DNA from: VRUE01 sp963716245
GTDB lineage: Bacteria > Actinomycetota > Thermoleophilia > Solirubrobacterales > 70-9
Reading direction: 5' to 3'
Assembly (NCBI GenBank): GCA_963716245.1
Contig: OY970300.1
Location: 682,001 to 746,000 of the forward strand
Length of the DNA stretch: 64,000 nt
Positions 1 through 7,984 of the stretch are shown in pieces; position 1 is the stretch's first letter; each line of letters begins with the position of its first letter. The translations under genes and the position numbers were made by a program. Below the pieces are notes generated by a model, which was not told the DNA's origin, made no database searches, and saw only the letters and a program-made list of their open reading frames with translations.

Positions 1-1
1 C

Positions 2-166
2 GCCAGCGCCAGCTTCTCGGGGGCGGGCAACGCCAAGCCGCCGGCCAGACGCCGCTGTCGCAAAGGGTCCAAGCGGGTCAGCCGCAAAGGCAAGGCGCGC
101 TGCGTCAAGCGCAAACACAACCGAAGCGCAAAACGAGCCAAGCACGAGCGGAGGACGAGCCGATGA
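2..166 (+). CDS. 3' end of a family-A secreted protein (A0), partial
   Basis: The frame is open from the left edge and stops with TGA at 164-166, overlapping the next gene's ATG by four bases. The visible 54 residues begin with a small-residue stretch, then SFSGAGNAK, then a long Arg/Lys tail ending KHERRTSR. The full-length A genes at 32617 and 43397 end in the same way: FxGxGD/N, a Cys-Arg pair, then a basic tail, with an ATGA overlap to a B gene. I therefore call this the C-terminus of a third A protein whose body lies outside the window. The function is unknown; the basic tail suggests binding to a polyanion or a sorting role, which is inference. Confidence 0.8.
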   Translation, partial: ASASFSGAGNAKPPARRRCRKGSKRVSRKGKARCVKRKHNRSAKRAKHERRTSR

Positions 167-3156
167 GAAAGCCCGCAAATCGAGTCAGCGCCCTCTGCGC
201 GATGGCGACGGCATCGCTCTGCCTGGCCGCCGCAGCCCAGGCCGACGATCCGGTGGCCAAGGACGGCTTCGGCATCGCCGCCTTCGACGGCCTGGTCACC
301 GCCGCCCCGATCCCCGACAAAGACCCGAGCCTGTTTGTCTATCAGCCGCCCGAACCTACCAACCTGGCCGACCCGGCCAACTTCCCCCCCGCCTACACCC
401 AGGCCGGGGGGCATCCATACGAAGCGTTCGTCGTCTTTCGCTTCAACCGCTACACCCACCCGATGTACGGAACCAACTGGCCCGAGGAGCCGGTCAGGAC
501 GATGGCCGTCGACTCTCCTCCCGGGCTGATCGGCAACCCAGTCGGCATCCCCGAGTGCAAGCTCGAAGAATTGGCCCTGAAAGTGTGCCCGGTCGGTTCC
601 CAGGTGGGCACCGCCGACATCGGCTCCAACGTTTTCTCGCCGCTGATCGCCGAGGGCATCTACCGGATGGCGACCCCGACCGGCATGCCGGCCCGCTTCG
701 GCATGAATCTCTACGACACGATCGTCAACATCGACGCCAAGCTGAGGAGCGACGGCGACTACGGCATCTCCTTGATCTCCACCGGAACCCCGGAGGGCAT
801 CGCCGTCAACGAGGTGAAAATCTCCTTCTGGGGCGTCCCGGCCGACCCCCGCCACGACCGCTATCGCCACTGCCCCGACGCTTACGGTCTTCTCATAGCA
901 GGCCACTACTGCTCCTCGGACCAACCCGAACGAGCGCTGCTCACGCTGCCCACGTCCTGCCCCGCGCCGGGCGAGGGCCTGACGAGCGTCCTGCGCACCG
1001 ACTCCTGGTTTCACCCAGGCGACTTCAAACGGGCGAGCTTCGTCTCCCATCAGCCTCCGGGCTGGCTCGGCAACGTCGACCCGTTCACCGATGCCCTCCC
1101 TTTCAAAGTGAAGCCGACTGTCGAACCCCACCAGTGGGGTGCGCCCCAGGGCCCGAGCGGCTGCGAGGAGCTCCTCTTCGAACCGCAGGCCGGCGTCGTG
1201 CCCAGCACCAACGCTGCGGAGAGCACCAGTGGCCTCAGCGTCGAGATCGCGATGCCAGACGAGGGTTTCTCAAACCCCCAGTTCCTCGCCCAGTCGGTGA
1301 TCGAGAAGGCCGTCATCACCCTGCCCGAGGGAGTGACGATCAATCCCGCGGCGGCCGAGGGGCTCGGGTCCTGCGCTCCGGCCCAGCTCGAGGCCGAGAC
1401 GCCCACCGCCGCGATCGGCGAGGGCTGCCCGGCCGAATCGCGGATCGGCTCGGTGGCGATCGAGACGCCGCTCCTGGACCACCCGATCGACGGCTCGCTC
1501 TTCATCGCCCAGCAGGACGACCCGCGCACCGCCGAGCCCGGCGCCGAGAACCCCTTCGACTCCGACCTCGCGATGTATATCGTCGCCAAAGACCCCCAGA
1601 CGGGCGTGATCGTCAAGCTCGCCGGCGAGGTGCGCCCCGACGAGAAGACGGGTCAGCTCGTCTCCACCTTCGACGACCTGCCCCAGCTGCCCTTCTCCAA
1701 GTTCCGCCTGCGCTTTCGCGAAGGCCAACGGGGCATCCTCGTCTCCCCGCCGGCCTGCGGGACCTATGAGACCAAGGCCGAATTCACCCCCTACTCGGAT
1801 CCCAGCCAGGTCAAGGTCTCGACCAGCTCCTTCCAGGTCACCCGGGGGGTCGGCGGCGGCGCCTGCCCCACCGGCGGCGTGCCTCCCCTGCGCCCCGGCT
1901 TCAGCGCCGGCTCGCTCAACAACAACGCCGCCTCCTATAGCCCCTTCCTGATGCGGCTGACCCGCCAAGACGGCGATCAGGACATGACCAGGTTCAGTGC
2001 CGACCTGCCGCCGGGCGTGGTCGCCAAGCTCGCCGGCACGTCCAAATGCCCCCAGGCGGCGGTCGAGGCCGCCAAGGCCAGGACCTGGACCGGCAAAGAC
2101 GAGCTGACGCGGCCCAGCTGCCCGGCCGGCTCCCAGATCGGTCGGGTCCTGGTCGGCGTCGGAGTGGGGGAGGGCCTGACCTACGTGGCGGGCAAGATGT
2201 ATCTGGGCGGCCCCTTCGGCGGGGCCCCGCTGAGCGCGGTCGTCATCACCCCCGGCGTGGCAGGCCCCTTCGACGTCGGGACGATCGTCACCCAGGAGGC
2301 ATTGACCCTCGATCCGCTCACCGCGGAAGTCCACGTCGACGGCCGGGCATCCGATCCGATCCCCCACATCCTCAAAGGAATCCCGGTCAAGGTCAGGGAC
2401 ATCAGGGTCTACGTCGATCGGCCCGAATTCATCCTCAATCCGACCTCCTGCGAGCCCTTCCAGGTCAAAGCGACCCTCTTCGGCGCCTACCTGGACGTCT
2501 TCGATCCCGCCGACGACGCCCCGACGAGCTTGGCGACCCGCTACCAGGCCGCCAACTGCGCCAACCTGGGCTTCAAGCCCCGTCTCTCGCTGAAGCTGAA
2601 TGGGGGCTCCAAGCGGGGCGCGCACCCCTCGCTCAGGGCGGTGCTGAGGGCAAGGCCCGGCGATGCCAACATCGGCGCCGCCACGGTCACCCTGCCCAAA
2701 TCCGCCTTCCTGGACCAAGGCCACATCCGCACGATCTGCACCCGGGTGCAGTTCGCCGCCAACCAATGTCCCAAACGCGCCCAATACGGCTACGCGAGGG
2801 CGTTCACGCCGCTGCTCGACGAGCCGCTGGAGGGCCCCGTCTACCTGCGCTCTTCAAACCACAAGCTGCCCGACCTGGTCGCGGCGTTGGACGGCCTGGT
2901 CGACGTCGACATCGTCGGCCGCATCGACTCTTTCAAGGGAGGCCTCAGAAGCTCCTTCGAATCGGTCCCCGACGCCCCGGTCTCCAAGTTCGTCTTGACG
3001 ATGCAGGGCGGCAAGAAGGGACTGGTGATCAACAGTCGCGACCTCTGCGCCGGCAAGAACCGTGCGAAAGCGACCTTCACCGGCCAGAACGGCAAGCGGC
3101 GGCAGTTCCGGCCGGTGGTGGGGGCGCAGTGTGGGAAGGGGAAGCGGCGCCGCTGA
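163..3156 (+). CDS. Large secreted four-repeat protein, family B (B0)
   Basis: The protein has 997 aa, with an N-terminal export signal of about 27 residues ending near AAAQADD. The body carries four divergent repeats. Each has an LPxG-like start, a Cys, a second Cys within CPxxSxxG, a beta-rich stretch and often a C-terminal Cys; they begin near residues 115, 384, 612 and 841, so the last three are spaced about 228 aa. It ends in a short basic tail (GKGKRRR). There is no transmembrane anchor and no LPXTG motif. Paralogues are B1 at 35496 and B2 at 47356, strongly alike over the last three repeats. The start ATG overlaps the stop of the upstream A gene (ATGA), implying translational coupling. 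A secreted or surface-associated structural role is inferred. I recognise no named domain. Confidence 0.9.
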   Translation: MRKPANRVSALCAMATASLCLAAAAQADDPVAKDGFGIAAFDGLVTAAPIPDKDPSLFVYQPPEPTNLADPANFPPAYTQAGGHPYEAFVVFRFNRYTHPMYGTNWPEEPVRTMAVDSPPGLIGNPVGIPECKLEELALKVCPVGSQVGTADIGSNVFSPLIAEGIYRMATPTGMPARFGMNLYDTIVNIDAKLRSDGDYGISLISTGTPEGIAVNEVKISFWGVPADPRHDRYRHCPDAYGLLIAGHYCSSDQPERALLTLPTSCPAPGEGLTSVLRTDSWFHPGDFKRASFVSHQPPGWLGNVDPFTDALPFKVKPTVEPHQWGAPQGPSGCEELLFEPQAGVVPSTNAAESTSGLSVEIAMPDEGFSNPQFLAQSVIEKAVITLPEGVTINPAAAEGLGSCAPAQLEAETPTAAIGEGCPAESRIGSVAIETPLLDHPIDGSLFIAQQDDPRTAEPGAENPFDSDLAMYIVAKDPQTGVIVKLAGEVRPDEKTGQLVSTFDDLPQLPFSKFRLRFREGQRGILVSPPACGTYETKAEFTPYSDPSQVKVSTSSFQVTRGVGGGACPTGGVPPLRPGFSAGSLNNNAASYSPFLMRLTRQDGDQDMTRFSADLPPGVVAKLAGTSKCPQAAVEAAKARTWTGKDELTRPSCPAGSQIGRVLVGVGVGEGLTYVAGKMYLGGPFGGAPLSAVVITPGVAGPFDVGTIVTQEALTLDPLTAEVHVDGRASDPIPHILKGIPVKVRDIRVYVDRPEFILNPTSCEPFQVKATLFGAYLDVFDPADDAPTSLATRYQAANCANLGFKPRLSLKLNGGSKRGAHPSLRAVLRARPGDANIGAATVTLPKSAFLDQGHIRTICTRVQFAANQCPKRAQYGYARAFTPLLDEPLEGPVYLRSSNHKLPDLVAALDGLVDVDIVGRIDSFKGGLRSSFESVPDAPVSKFVLTMQGGKKGLVINSRDLCAGKNRAKATFTGQNGKRRQFRPVVGAQCGKGKRRR

Positions 3157-3167
3157 CGGCGCCGCTT
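3142..3167. terminator. Bidirectional hairpin between B0 and the DUF5679-like gene
   Basis: There is an 11-bp perfect inverted repeat (AAGCGGCGCCG / CGGCGCCGCTT) with a CTGA loop that contains the B0 stop codon. It lies between two converging genes. It lacks a T-run, so terminator strength is uncertain. Confidence 0.55.
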
Positions 3168-3174
3168 CGCCGCC

Positions 3175-3321
3175 CTATTCCAGCTTGCCGATCTTGAAGA
3201 TTTTCGTGCCGCAGTCGGGGCAGACGCCTTGGATTGCTGGGCGACCGTTCTTCATGGTCACCTGTTTGGCGTCTTTGATCTCGACCTTCTTGCGCTCTTT
3301 GACGCAGTAGCCCTCGGGCAT
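3175..3321 (-). CDS. DUF5679-like small zinc-ribbon protein (48 aa)
   Basis: Translation gives 48 residues starting MPEGYCVKERKKVEIKD and containing GVCPDCGTKIFKIG near the end. The CPxCGxKxF knuckle and the MxEGYCVK start match what I know of the DUF5679 family of small actinobacterial/Chloroflexi zinc-ribbon proteins. Those usually have two CxxC-type knuckles; here the first pair is reduced to a single Cys (YCVKERK instead of YCVKCRxK), so metal binding may be altered. A strong ribosome site AAAGGAGA sits six bases before the ATG. It stands alone, converging on B0. The function of the family is not known. Confidence 0.88.
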   Translation of the reverse strand: MPEGYCVKERKKVEIKDAKQVTMKNGRPAIQGVCPDCGTKIFKIGKLE

Positions 3322-3452
3322 TGGGTCTCCTTTCGCTGCGCTGGCGGCCTCACGCTGCGCGCGAGGTGGATGGCGACAACCTAACCGAGCGAGGGGACGA
3401 GAACAGGCGTGGACGTGCGAATCCGCACAAGCGCGTCTCGGGGAGGCACCGC

Positions 3453-3983
3453 CTAGGGATCGAGGCCTGCGCCCTGCCCGGCTTCCGCTTCGGCGCTTTC
3501 CCTCGCCTGCTCGGCGAGTTCCTCCAGCTTCGCTTCCGCCTCCGCCTTGGTGTCGATGCCCGAGGTGTCCGATCCGCTCCCGGCCGCGTCGGCTCCGTCA
3601 CCAGCTGCGTCGGCGGGGCCGGAGTCGGCCGAGCCGCTGGGCCCGGGGTCGGCCGCGTCGCCCGCTCCAGGACTGCTCGCCCCTGCGGCGCGATCGCCAT
3701 CCCGCAGCTGGTCGACCTCGGCTTCGAGCGCCTGGACTTTCGCTTCGAGCCCCGAGAGCGCCGCACCGCCCGTCCCACCGGTCGCGATCTGCTCTTCGAG
3801 CCGGTCCTGCAGCTCCCGCACGTCACCCTCGCTCACCGCGTCCTCGCGCGTGTCGAGCGCCAGGTAGATCGCGGCGCCGGCGCCACCGATCGCGATCGTC
3901 GCCAGGACGAGGAAGACGCGCGTGCGCATGCCGAGCTTGCGCTCCACCTCGCCGATCCAGGCCCGCAGTCCGTCGAGCGGCAT
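3453..3983 (-). CDS. Single-pass membrane protein with coiled coil
   Basis: The protein has 176 aa. After a short basic cytoplasmic N-terminus (about 20 residues) comes one hydrophobic segment, residues 23-43 (VFLVLATIAIGGAGAAIYLAL). A heptad-like coiled coil follows (REDAVSEGDVRELQDRLEEQ and LEAKVQALEAEVDQLRDG), then a long Gly/Ala/Ser/Asp-rich low-complexity stretch and a final acidic helix. No enzymatic motif is visible. The topology suggests a membrane anchor with an extracytoplasmic coiled-coil stalk. It is divergent from the thiolase gene that starts 126 bases away. Confidence 0.8.
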   Translation of the reverse strand: MPLDGLRAWIGEVERKLGMRTRVFLVLATIAIGGAGAAIYLALDTREDAVSEGDVRELQDRLEEQIATGGTGGAALSGLEAKVQALEAEVDQLRDGDRAAGASSPGAGDAADPGPSGSADSGPADAAGDGADAAGSGSDTSGIDTKAEAEAKLEELAEQARESAEAEAGQGAGLDP

Positions 3984-4109
3984 GGCCGAAACCTAATGCA
4001 GGGAGGGAAGCGCGGTGAAAAGCAGCGCCCAGGCATCGCCTGCGCCGCCGGTCAAATACGCTCTGGTGGCAGCGTCTTTCGTCCTCGACTCCCGAAGGAG
4101 ACACCCCGC

Positions 4110-5270
4110 ATGCCCGATGCAGTGATCGTCGACACCGTCCGCACGCCGATCGGCCGCGCCTTCAAGGGCTCGCTCGCCCAGCTGCGCCCCGACGAGATGG
4201 GCGCCTACGTGGTCGACCAGCTGCTCGAGCGCAACCCCGAGGTCGACCCGGGCTCGGTCGAGGACCTCTTCTGTGGCTGCGGCATGCCGCAGGGCCTGCA
4301 GGCCTTCAACATCGGCCGGATCGTCTCGCTGCTCTCCGAGAAGCTGCCGCAGACGGTCAACGGCGTCACGATCTCGCGCTACTGCTCCTCCAGCCTCGAC
4401 GCGATCCGCCATGCGGGCAACGCGGTCAAGGCGGGCGAGGGCGACGTCTACATCGCCGCCGGGATCGAGTGGGTGAGCCGCTACAACGAGCGCACCGAGC
4501 CGGCCGGCGCCGCCGACCAGAACGACAACCTCAAAGGCAACGACGGCCAGCCCAACGCCTACATCGAAATGGGCCACACGGCGGTGAACGTCGCCAACCG
4601 CTACGAGGTCAGCCGCGCCGACATGGACAAGTTCGCGCAGCGCTCCCAGGAACTGGCCGTCCAGTCGCAGGAGGACGGCTTCTTCGACCGCGAGATCGTC
4701 CCGGTGAAGCTGCCCGACGGCACCGAGGTCGCCAAGGACGACGGCCCGCGCGCCTCCTCGACGCTGGAGAAGCTCTCCGAGCTGCCCGAGGCCTTCGGCG
4801 GCGGCGGCGTCACCGCCGGCAACTCCTGCCCGCTCAACGACGGCGCGGCAGCGGTGCTGATCATGAGCGACACGAAGGCCAAGGAGCTCAGCCTGACGCC
4901 GCGCGCCCGCATCGTCACCGCCGCCACTTGGGGCAACGAGCCCGAGTACATGGGCGTCGCCCCGATCGGCGCGATCAAGAAGGCGCTCGACCGGGCCGGG
5001 ATGACGATCGACGACGTCGGCGCGGTCGAGCTCAACGAGGCCTTCGCCGCCCAGGTGATCCCGATCATGGACGAGTGCGACATCCCGCTGGAGAAGCTGA
5101 ACACGCACGGCGGCGCGATCGCCCTCGGCCACCCCTTCGGCATGACCGGCGCCCGCATCATGGGCACCCTGCTCAACGTGCTGGAGACCGACGACCACCA
5201 GGTCGGCCTCGAGACGATGTGCGTCGCCGGAGGTCAGGGCAAGGCCATGATCGTGGAGCGGATGAACTGA
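4110..5270 (+). CDS. Thiolase (acetyl-CoA C-acyltransferase)
   Basis: The protein has 386 aa, a normal length for thiolases. It should catalyse thiolytic cleavage of 3-ketoacyl-CoA (or the reverse condensation) in the cytoplasm. The acyl-accepting Cys92 lies in SRYCSSSLDAI, the catalytic His340 in GGAIALGHPFG, and the second Cys371 in CVAGGQG; NEAFAAQ is also present. The start is set by AAGGAG at 4095-4100, nine bases before ATG 4110; the frame stays open upstream but that part has no thiolase similarity. A crotonase follows on the same strand 56 bases later, so both probably belong to beta-oxidation. Exact chain-length preference cannot be read from the sequence. Confidence 0.95.
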   Translation: MPDAVIVDTVRTPIGRAFKGSLAQLRPDEMGAYVVDQLLERNPEVDPGSVEDLFCGCGMPQGLQAFNIGRIVSLLSEKLPQTVNGVTISRYCSSSLDAIRHAGNAVKAGEGDVYIAAGIEWVSRYNERTEPAGAADQNDNLKGNDGQPNAYIEMGHTAVNVANRYEVSRADMDKFAQRSQELAVQSQEDGFFDREIVPVKLPDGTEVAKDDGPRASSTLEKLSELPEAFGGGGVTAGNSCPLNDGAAAVLIMSDTKAKELSLTPRARIVTAATWGNEPEYMGVAPIGAIKKALDRAGMTIDDVGAVELNEAFAAQVIPIMDECDIPLEKLNTHGGAIALGHPFGMTGARIMGTLLNVLETDDHQVGLETMCVAGGQGKAMIVERMN

Positions 5271-5326
5271 GCCCCCTGGGGCGGGTTTGTTGCGCTATGC
5301 GTAACTAACGCGCCCCGTCGACTGAC

Positions 5327-6292
5327 ATGGACCTGGCGACCGTCACCTACGAGGCCGACGAGCGGGTCGCCCGGATCACGCTGAACCGGCCGGAGCGGGG
5401 GAACGGGATCGTGCCGCGGATGCCGCAGGAGATCGCGGCGTGCGTGGAGCGGGCCAACCTCGATCCGGCGGTCCATGTCATTGCGCTGGCCGGCGCCGGC
5501 AGCGGCTTCTGCGGCGGCTACGACCTGGTCGCCTCCGCCGAGGGGGACATGAGCGGCCTGGGGGAGGGCGCCTCCCGCCTGGACGACGCGGAGGGCGGCG
5601 GCTCCCCATCCGCCATTCCCGACGGTCCGCCGCCCGCTTCGCCGCTCGACCCGGCGACGATCGCGGCCAACCACGCTCCCGAGTCCGACTGGGACCCGGT
5701 CACGGACTTCCAGTTCATGTGGCGCAACGTGCGCGGCTTCATGAGCCTCTTCCACTCCGAGAAGCCGGTCCTCTGCAAGGTCCACGGCTACTGCGTCGCC
5801 GGCGGCACCGACATGGCGCTCTGCTCGGACCTGCTCGTGGTCGGCGCCGACGCCAAGATCGGCTACCCGCCGGCCCGCGTCTGGGGCTCGCCGACGACGG
5901 CGCTGTGGGCGGCCCGGGTGGGGCCGATGCGGGCGAAGCGGCTGCTGCTGACCGGCGACTCGCTCAGCGGCGAGCAGGCGGCCGAGTGGGGGCTGGCGAC
6001 CGAGGCGGCGCCGCCCGCGGAGCTGGACGAGCGCTTCGAGGACCTGCTGGGGCGCGTGGCGCGACTGCCGATCAACCAGCTGGTGATGATGAAGATGCTG
6101 GTCAACCAGTCCCTCTACGCGCAGGGCCTGCACCAGACCCAGCTGCTCGGGACCTTCTTCGACGGCGTCGCCCGCCATACCGAGGAGGGCCACGGCTTCG
6201 TCCGCCGCGCCGCCGAGGGCGGCTTCAAGGAGGCGGTGCGGGAGCGCGACGAGCCGTTCGGCGATCACGGCCTCCACGGCTTCGGCGTCTGA
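5327..6292 (+). CDS. Crotonase / enoyl-CoA hydratase family protein
   Basis: The protein has 321 aa, longer than the usual 260 because of an insert rich in Gly/Ser/Pro at about residues 75-125. Crotonase marks are ITLNRPERGNGI at the N-terminus, the first oxyanion-hole loop AGAGSGFCGGYDL (about 58-70) and the second, GYCVAGGTDMAL (about 150-161). The stretch GYPPARVWGSPTTALW occupies the place where hydratases usually carry the catalytic Glu near a PExGxxP motif. No Glu is seen there, so the reaction may not be hydration of a simple enoyl-CoA. It lies directly after a thiolase gene. Confidence 0.9.
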   Translation: MDLATVTYEADERVARITLNRPERGNGIVPRMPQEIAACVERANLDPAVHVIALAGAGSGFCGGYDLVASAEGDMSGLGEGASRLDDAEGGGSPSAIPDGPPPASPLDPATIAANHAPESDWDPVTDFQFMWRNVRGFMSLFHSEKPVLCKVHGYCVAGGTDMALCSDLLVVGADAKIGYPPARVWGSPTTALWAARVGPMRAKRLLLTGDSLSGEQAAEWGLATEAAPPAELDERFEDLLGRVARLPINQLVMMKMLVNQSLYAQGLHQTQLLGTFFDGVARHTEEGHGFVRRAAEGGFKEAVRERDEPFGDHGLHGFGV

Positions 6293-6301
6293 CTGCCCTC
6301 G

Positions 6302-6613
6302 TCAGAGCTGGGTGACGATGAAGCCGACCAGGGTGACGAGGAGAAGACCGCTGAACTGGAGCATCACGCGCTGAAGCGAGTCGAAGCGGGCATTCATTTC
6401 CCGACCGAGGTCTTTTATCTCGGCCTGGACCTTTTCGAACCGCTCGTCGACCTTGTCGAACCGCTCGTCGACCTTTTCGAACCGCTCGTCGACCTTGTCG
6501 AACCGCCGATCGACCTCGTCGAAGCGCCTGTCGACCTCGGCGAAACGGCGCTGCGTTTCGGCGCGGAAGTCGTCCAGGCGGTCGTCGGTCCAACTCTGTC
6601 TCATCGCCTCCAT
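6302..6613 (-). CDS. Tandem-heptad coiled-coil protein with C-terminal membrane segment
   Basis: About 103 aa from the chosen ATG (MEAMRQSWTDD); the frame is open upstream to 6676 and another ATG lies at 6604, so the start is uncertain. The middle consists of near-perfect seven-residue repeats of the form VDERFDK/VDERFEK, giving a long continuous coiled coil, followed by a hydrophobic tail anchor (GLLLVTLVGFIVTQL) at the extreme C-terminus. The protein looks like a tail-anchored membrane coiled coil. I do not know its role. The crotonase gene converges on it. Confidence 0.75.
   Translation of the reverse strand: MEAMRQSWTDDRLDDFRAETQRRFAEVDRRFDEVDRRFDKVDERFEKVDERFDKVDERFEKVQAEIKDLGREMNARFDSLQRVMLQFSGLLLVTLVGFIVTQL
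6428..6553 (-). repeat. 21-bp tandem repeat encoding heptads
   Basis: Six consecutive 21-bp units (GACCTTKTCGAACCGCTCGTC on the + strand, drifting in the last two) each encode one seven-residue heptad. Units 1 and 3 are identical on the + strand, as are the first 16 bases of units 2 and 4, showing recent unit duplication. Confidence 0.85.
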
Positions 6614-6705
6614 GATGATCGCACTGTAGACAGGAGGATGCGCGCGGGTGGTGCGCTGAATGCAATTTCTCTGCAAACCCTCTTTGAAGTAAGTTCAACG
6701 GCCCG

Positions 6706-7161
6706 ATGAGCGAGGCGTCCCCCGATCCCGGCACGGTGTTCACGCCCGAGAACGTGCGGGCGTTCCTGCCGGGCAGCTTTCCGGGCGACCTCGGGATCGA
6801 GCCGGTCGAGATCGACGACGAGCACGCGGTCGGGAGGATCGTCGTCGACCCGCGCCACCTGCACCCGGGCGGCTACGTGCACGGCGGGGTCTGGACGGCA
6901 CTGGGGGACACCGCCGCTGCCTGGGCGACCTTCCGCAGCATCCCGCCCGGCCACAACTTCACGACGATCGAGCTGAAGCTGAACGTCTTCGCCGCCGGCC
7001 TCCAGGGCGACGAGATCGACGCGGTCGCCCGGCCGCTGCACGTCGGCAAGAGCACGGTGGTGATCGAGGTCAAGATCGAGCGGCGCCGAGATGGCGAGGA
7101 GCCGCGCCTCGCCGCCAACCTGATCGTCACGCAGTTCGTCCTGCCGCCGCAGGACGGCTGA
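6706..7161 (+). CDS. PaaI-type hotdog-fold thioesterase
   Basis: The protein has 151 aa, the usual size of a single hotdog domain. The signature HPGGYVHGGVWTALGDTAAAWA (start near residue 50, shown in part) matches the PaaI/YbgC-like pattern HxxG..HGG....aD. FTTIELKLNVF and the alternating strands after it fit the rest of the fold. It should hydrolyse an acyl- or aryl-CoA thioester in the cytoplasm; the substrate is unknown. Its nearness to the thiolase and crotonase genes suggests fatty or aromatic acid breakdown. The 3' end overlaps the end of the convergent amidotransferase gene by 35 bases. Confidence 0.88.
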   Translation: MSEASPDPGTVFTPENVRAFLPGSFPGDLGIEPVEIDDEHAVGRIVVDPRHLHPGGYVHGGVWTALGDTAAAWATFRSIPPGHNFTTIELKLNVFAAGLQGDEIDAVARPLHVGKSTVVIEVKIERRRDGEEPRLAANLIVTQFVLPPQDG

Positions 7162-7984
7162 GCTCCCCACGGCAGGCGTCGACGAAGCTGCGGAAGAGCG
7201 CCGCCTCGTAGGGCCGCTGGACGAGCGTCTCGGCGTGCCACTGGACGCCGATCAGGAACTCGCGCCGCGGGTCCTCGACCGCCTCGATCGTCTCGTCGGG
7301 CGCCCGCGCGACGACCGCCAGCCCCGCGCCGAGCCGGTCGATCGCCTGGTGGTGGAAGGAGTTGACCTCGATCTCCTCGGCGACCTCGGCCTCGGCGGAG
7401 CCGAGCGCAGCCCGCAGGGCGCTGCCGGGCTCGACCGCGATCGGGTGGCTCGGCTCGTCGGCGGGGTTCCGCTGCCGGTGGGCGATCTCCGCCGAGAGGT
7501 CGGGAAGGTGCTGGTGCAGCGTGCCGCCGCGGGCGACGTTGAGCGCCTGCGTGCCGCGGCAGATCGCCAGGAGGGGTATCTGGCGCGCGTCGGCGCAGCG
7601 GGCGACCGTCAGCTCGAAGCGATCGAGCGGCGGCTCGGTCGGGCCCAGCTCGGGGTGCGGCGACGCACCGTAGGTCTCCGGGTCGAGGTCGGGGCCGCCG
7701 GAGAGGCAGATCCCGTCGAGGCGGTCGAGCAGCGGCTCGATCGCCTCCTCCTCCAGCGGCGGCATCACGATCGGCAGGCCTCCGGCGGCCTCCACGGCAC
7801 GCATGTAGGTCAGGCCGAGCGCCATCTCGAAGCGCGCCGGCTCTTCGCCCTGGGGGATCTGCTGGACGGTCTCGGCGCGCCGCACCTCGGAGGTGGTCAC
7901 GCCGATCAGCGGCCGCCGTCGAGCGGGGCCGGAGCCGTCGCTCCTGGCTGCCTGCGAGCCGTCCTTCATGCCCTCGTCACCCAC
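7127..7984 (-). CDS. Class I glutamine-amidotransferase-like (peptidase C26, gamma-glutamyl hydrolase type)
   Basis: The protein has 285 aa. The nucleophile elbow LLAICRGTQ (Cys142) and the later GVQWHAE contain the Cys and His of the triad. LSGGPDLDPETYG and GGTLHQHL are typical of PuuD-like gamma-glutamyl-GABA hydrolases and their C26 relatives. The first codon is GTG 7984, with an alternative ATG at 7969; the N-terminal 24 residues are not conserved-looking, so either is possible. It overlaps the upstream ATP-grasp gene by 19 bases, which implies one operon and probably a joint job on a gamma-glutamyl or amide-linked compound. The substrate is not evident. Confidence 0.88.
   Translation of the reverse strand: MGDEGMKDGSQAARSDGSGPARRRPLIGVTTSEVRRAETVQQIPQGEEPARFEMALGLTYMRAVEAAGGLPIVMPPLEEEAIEPLLDRLDGICLSGGPDLDPETYGASPHPELGPTEPPLDRFELTVARCADARQIPLLAICRGTQALNVARGGTLHQHLPDLSAEIAHRQRNPADEPSHPIAVEPGSALRAALGSAEAEVAEEIEVNSFHHQAIDRLGAGLAVVARAPDETIEAVEDPRREFLIGVQWHAETLVQRPYEAALFRSFVDACRGELSRPAAAGRTA

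Noticed and set aside
3321..4109. In-frame upstream extension of the thiolase
   Set aside because: The extension is antisense to the coiled-coil membrane gene, and the ribosome site fixes the start at 4110.
6428..6553. CRISPR-like array
   Set aside because: The 21-bp repeats are contiguous without spacers and lie in a coding frame.
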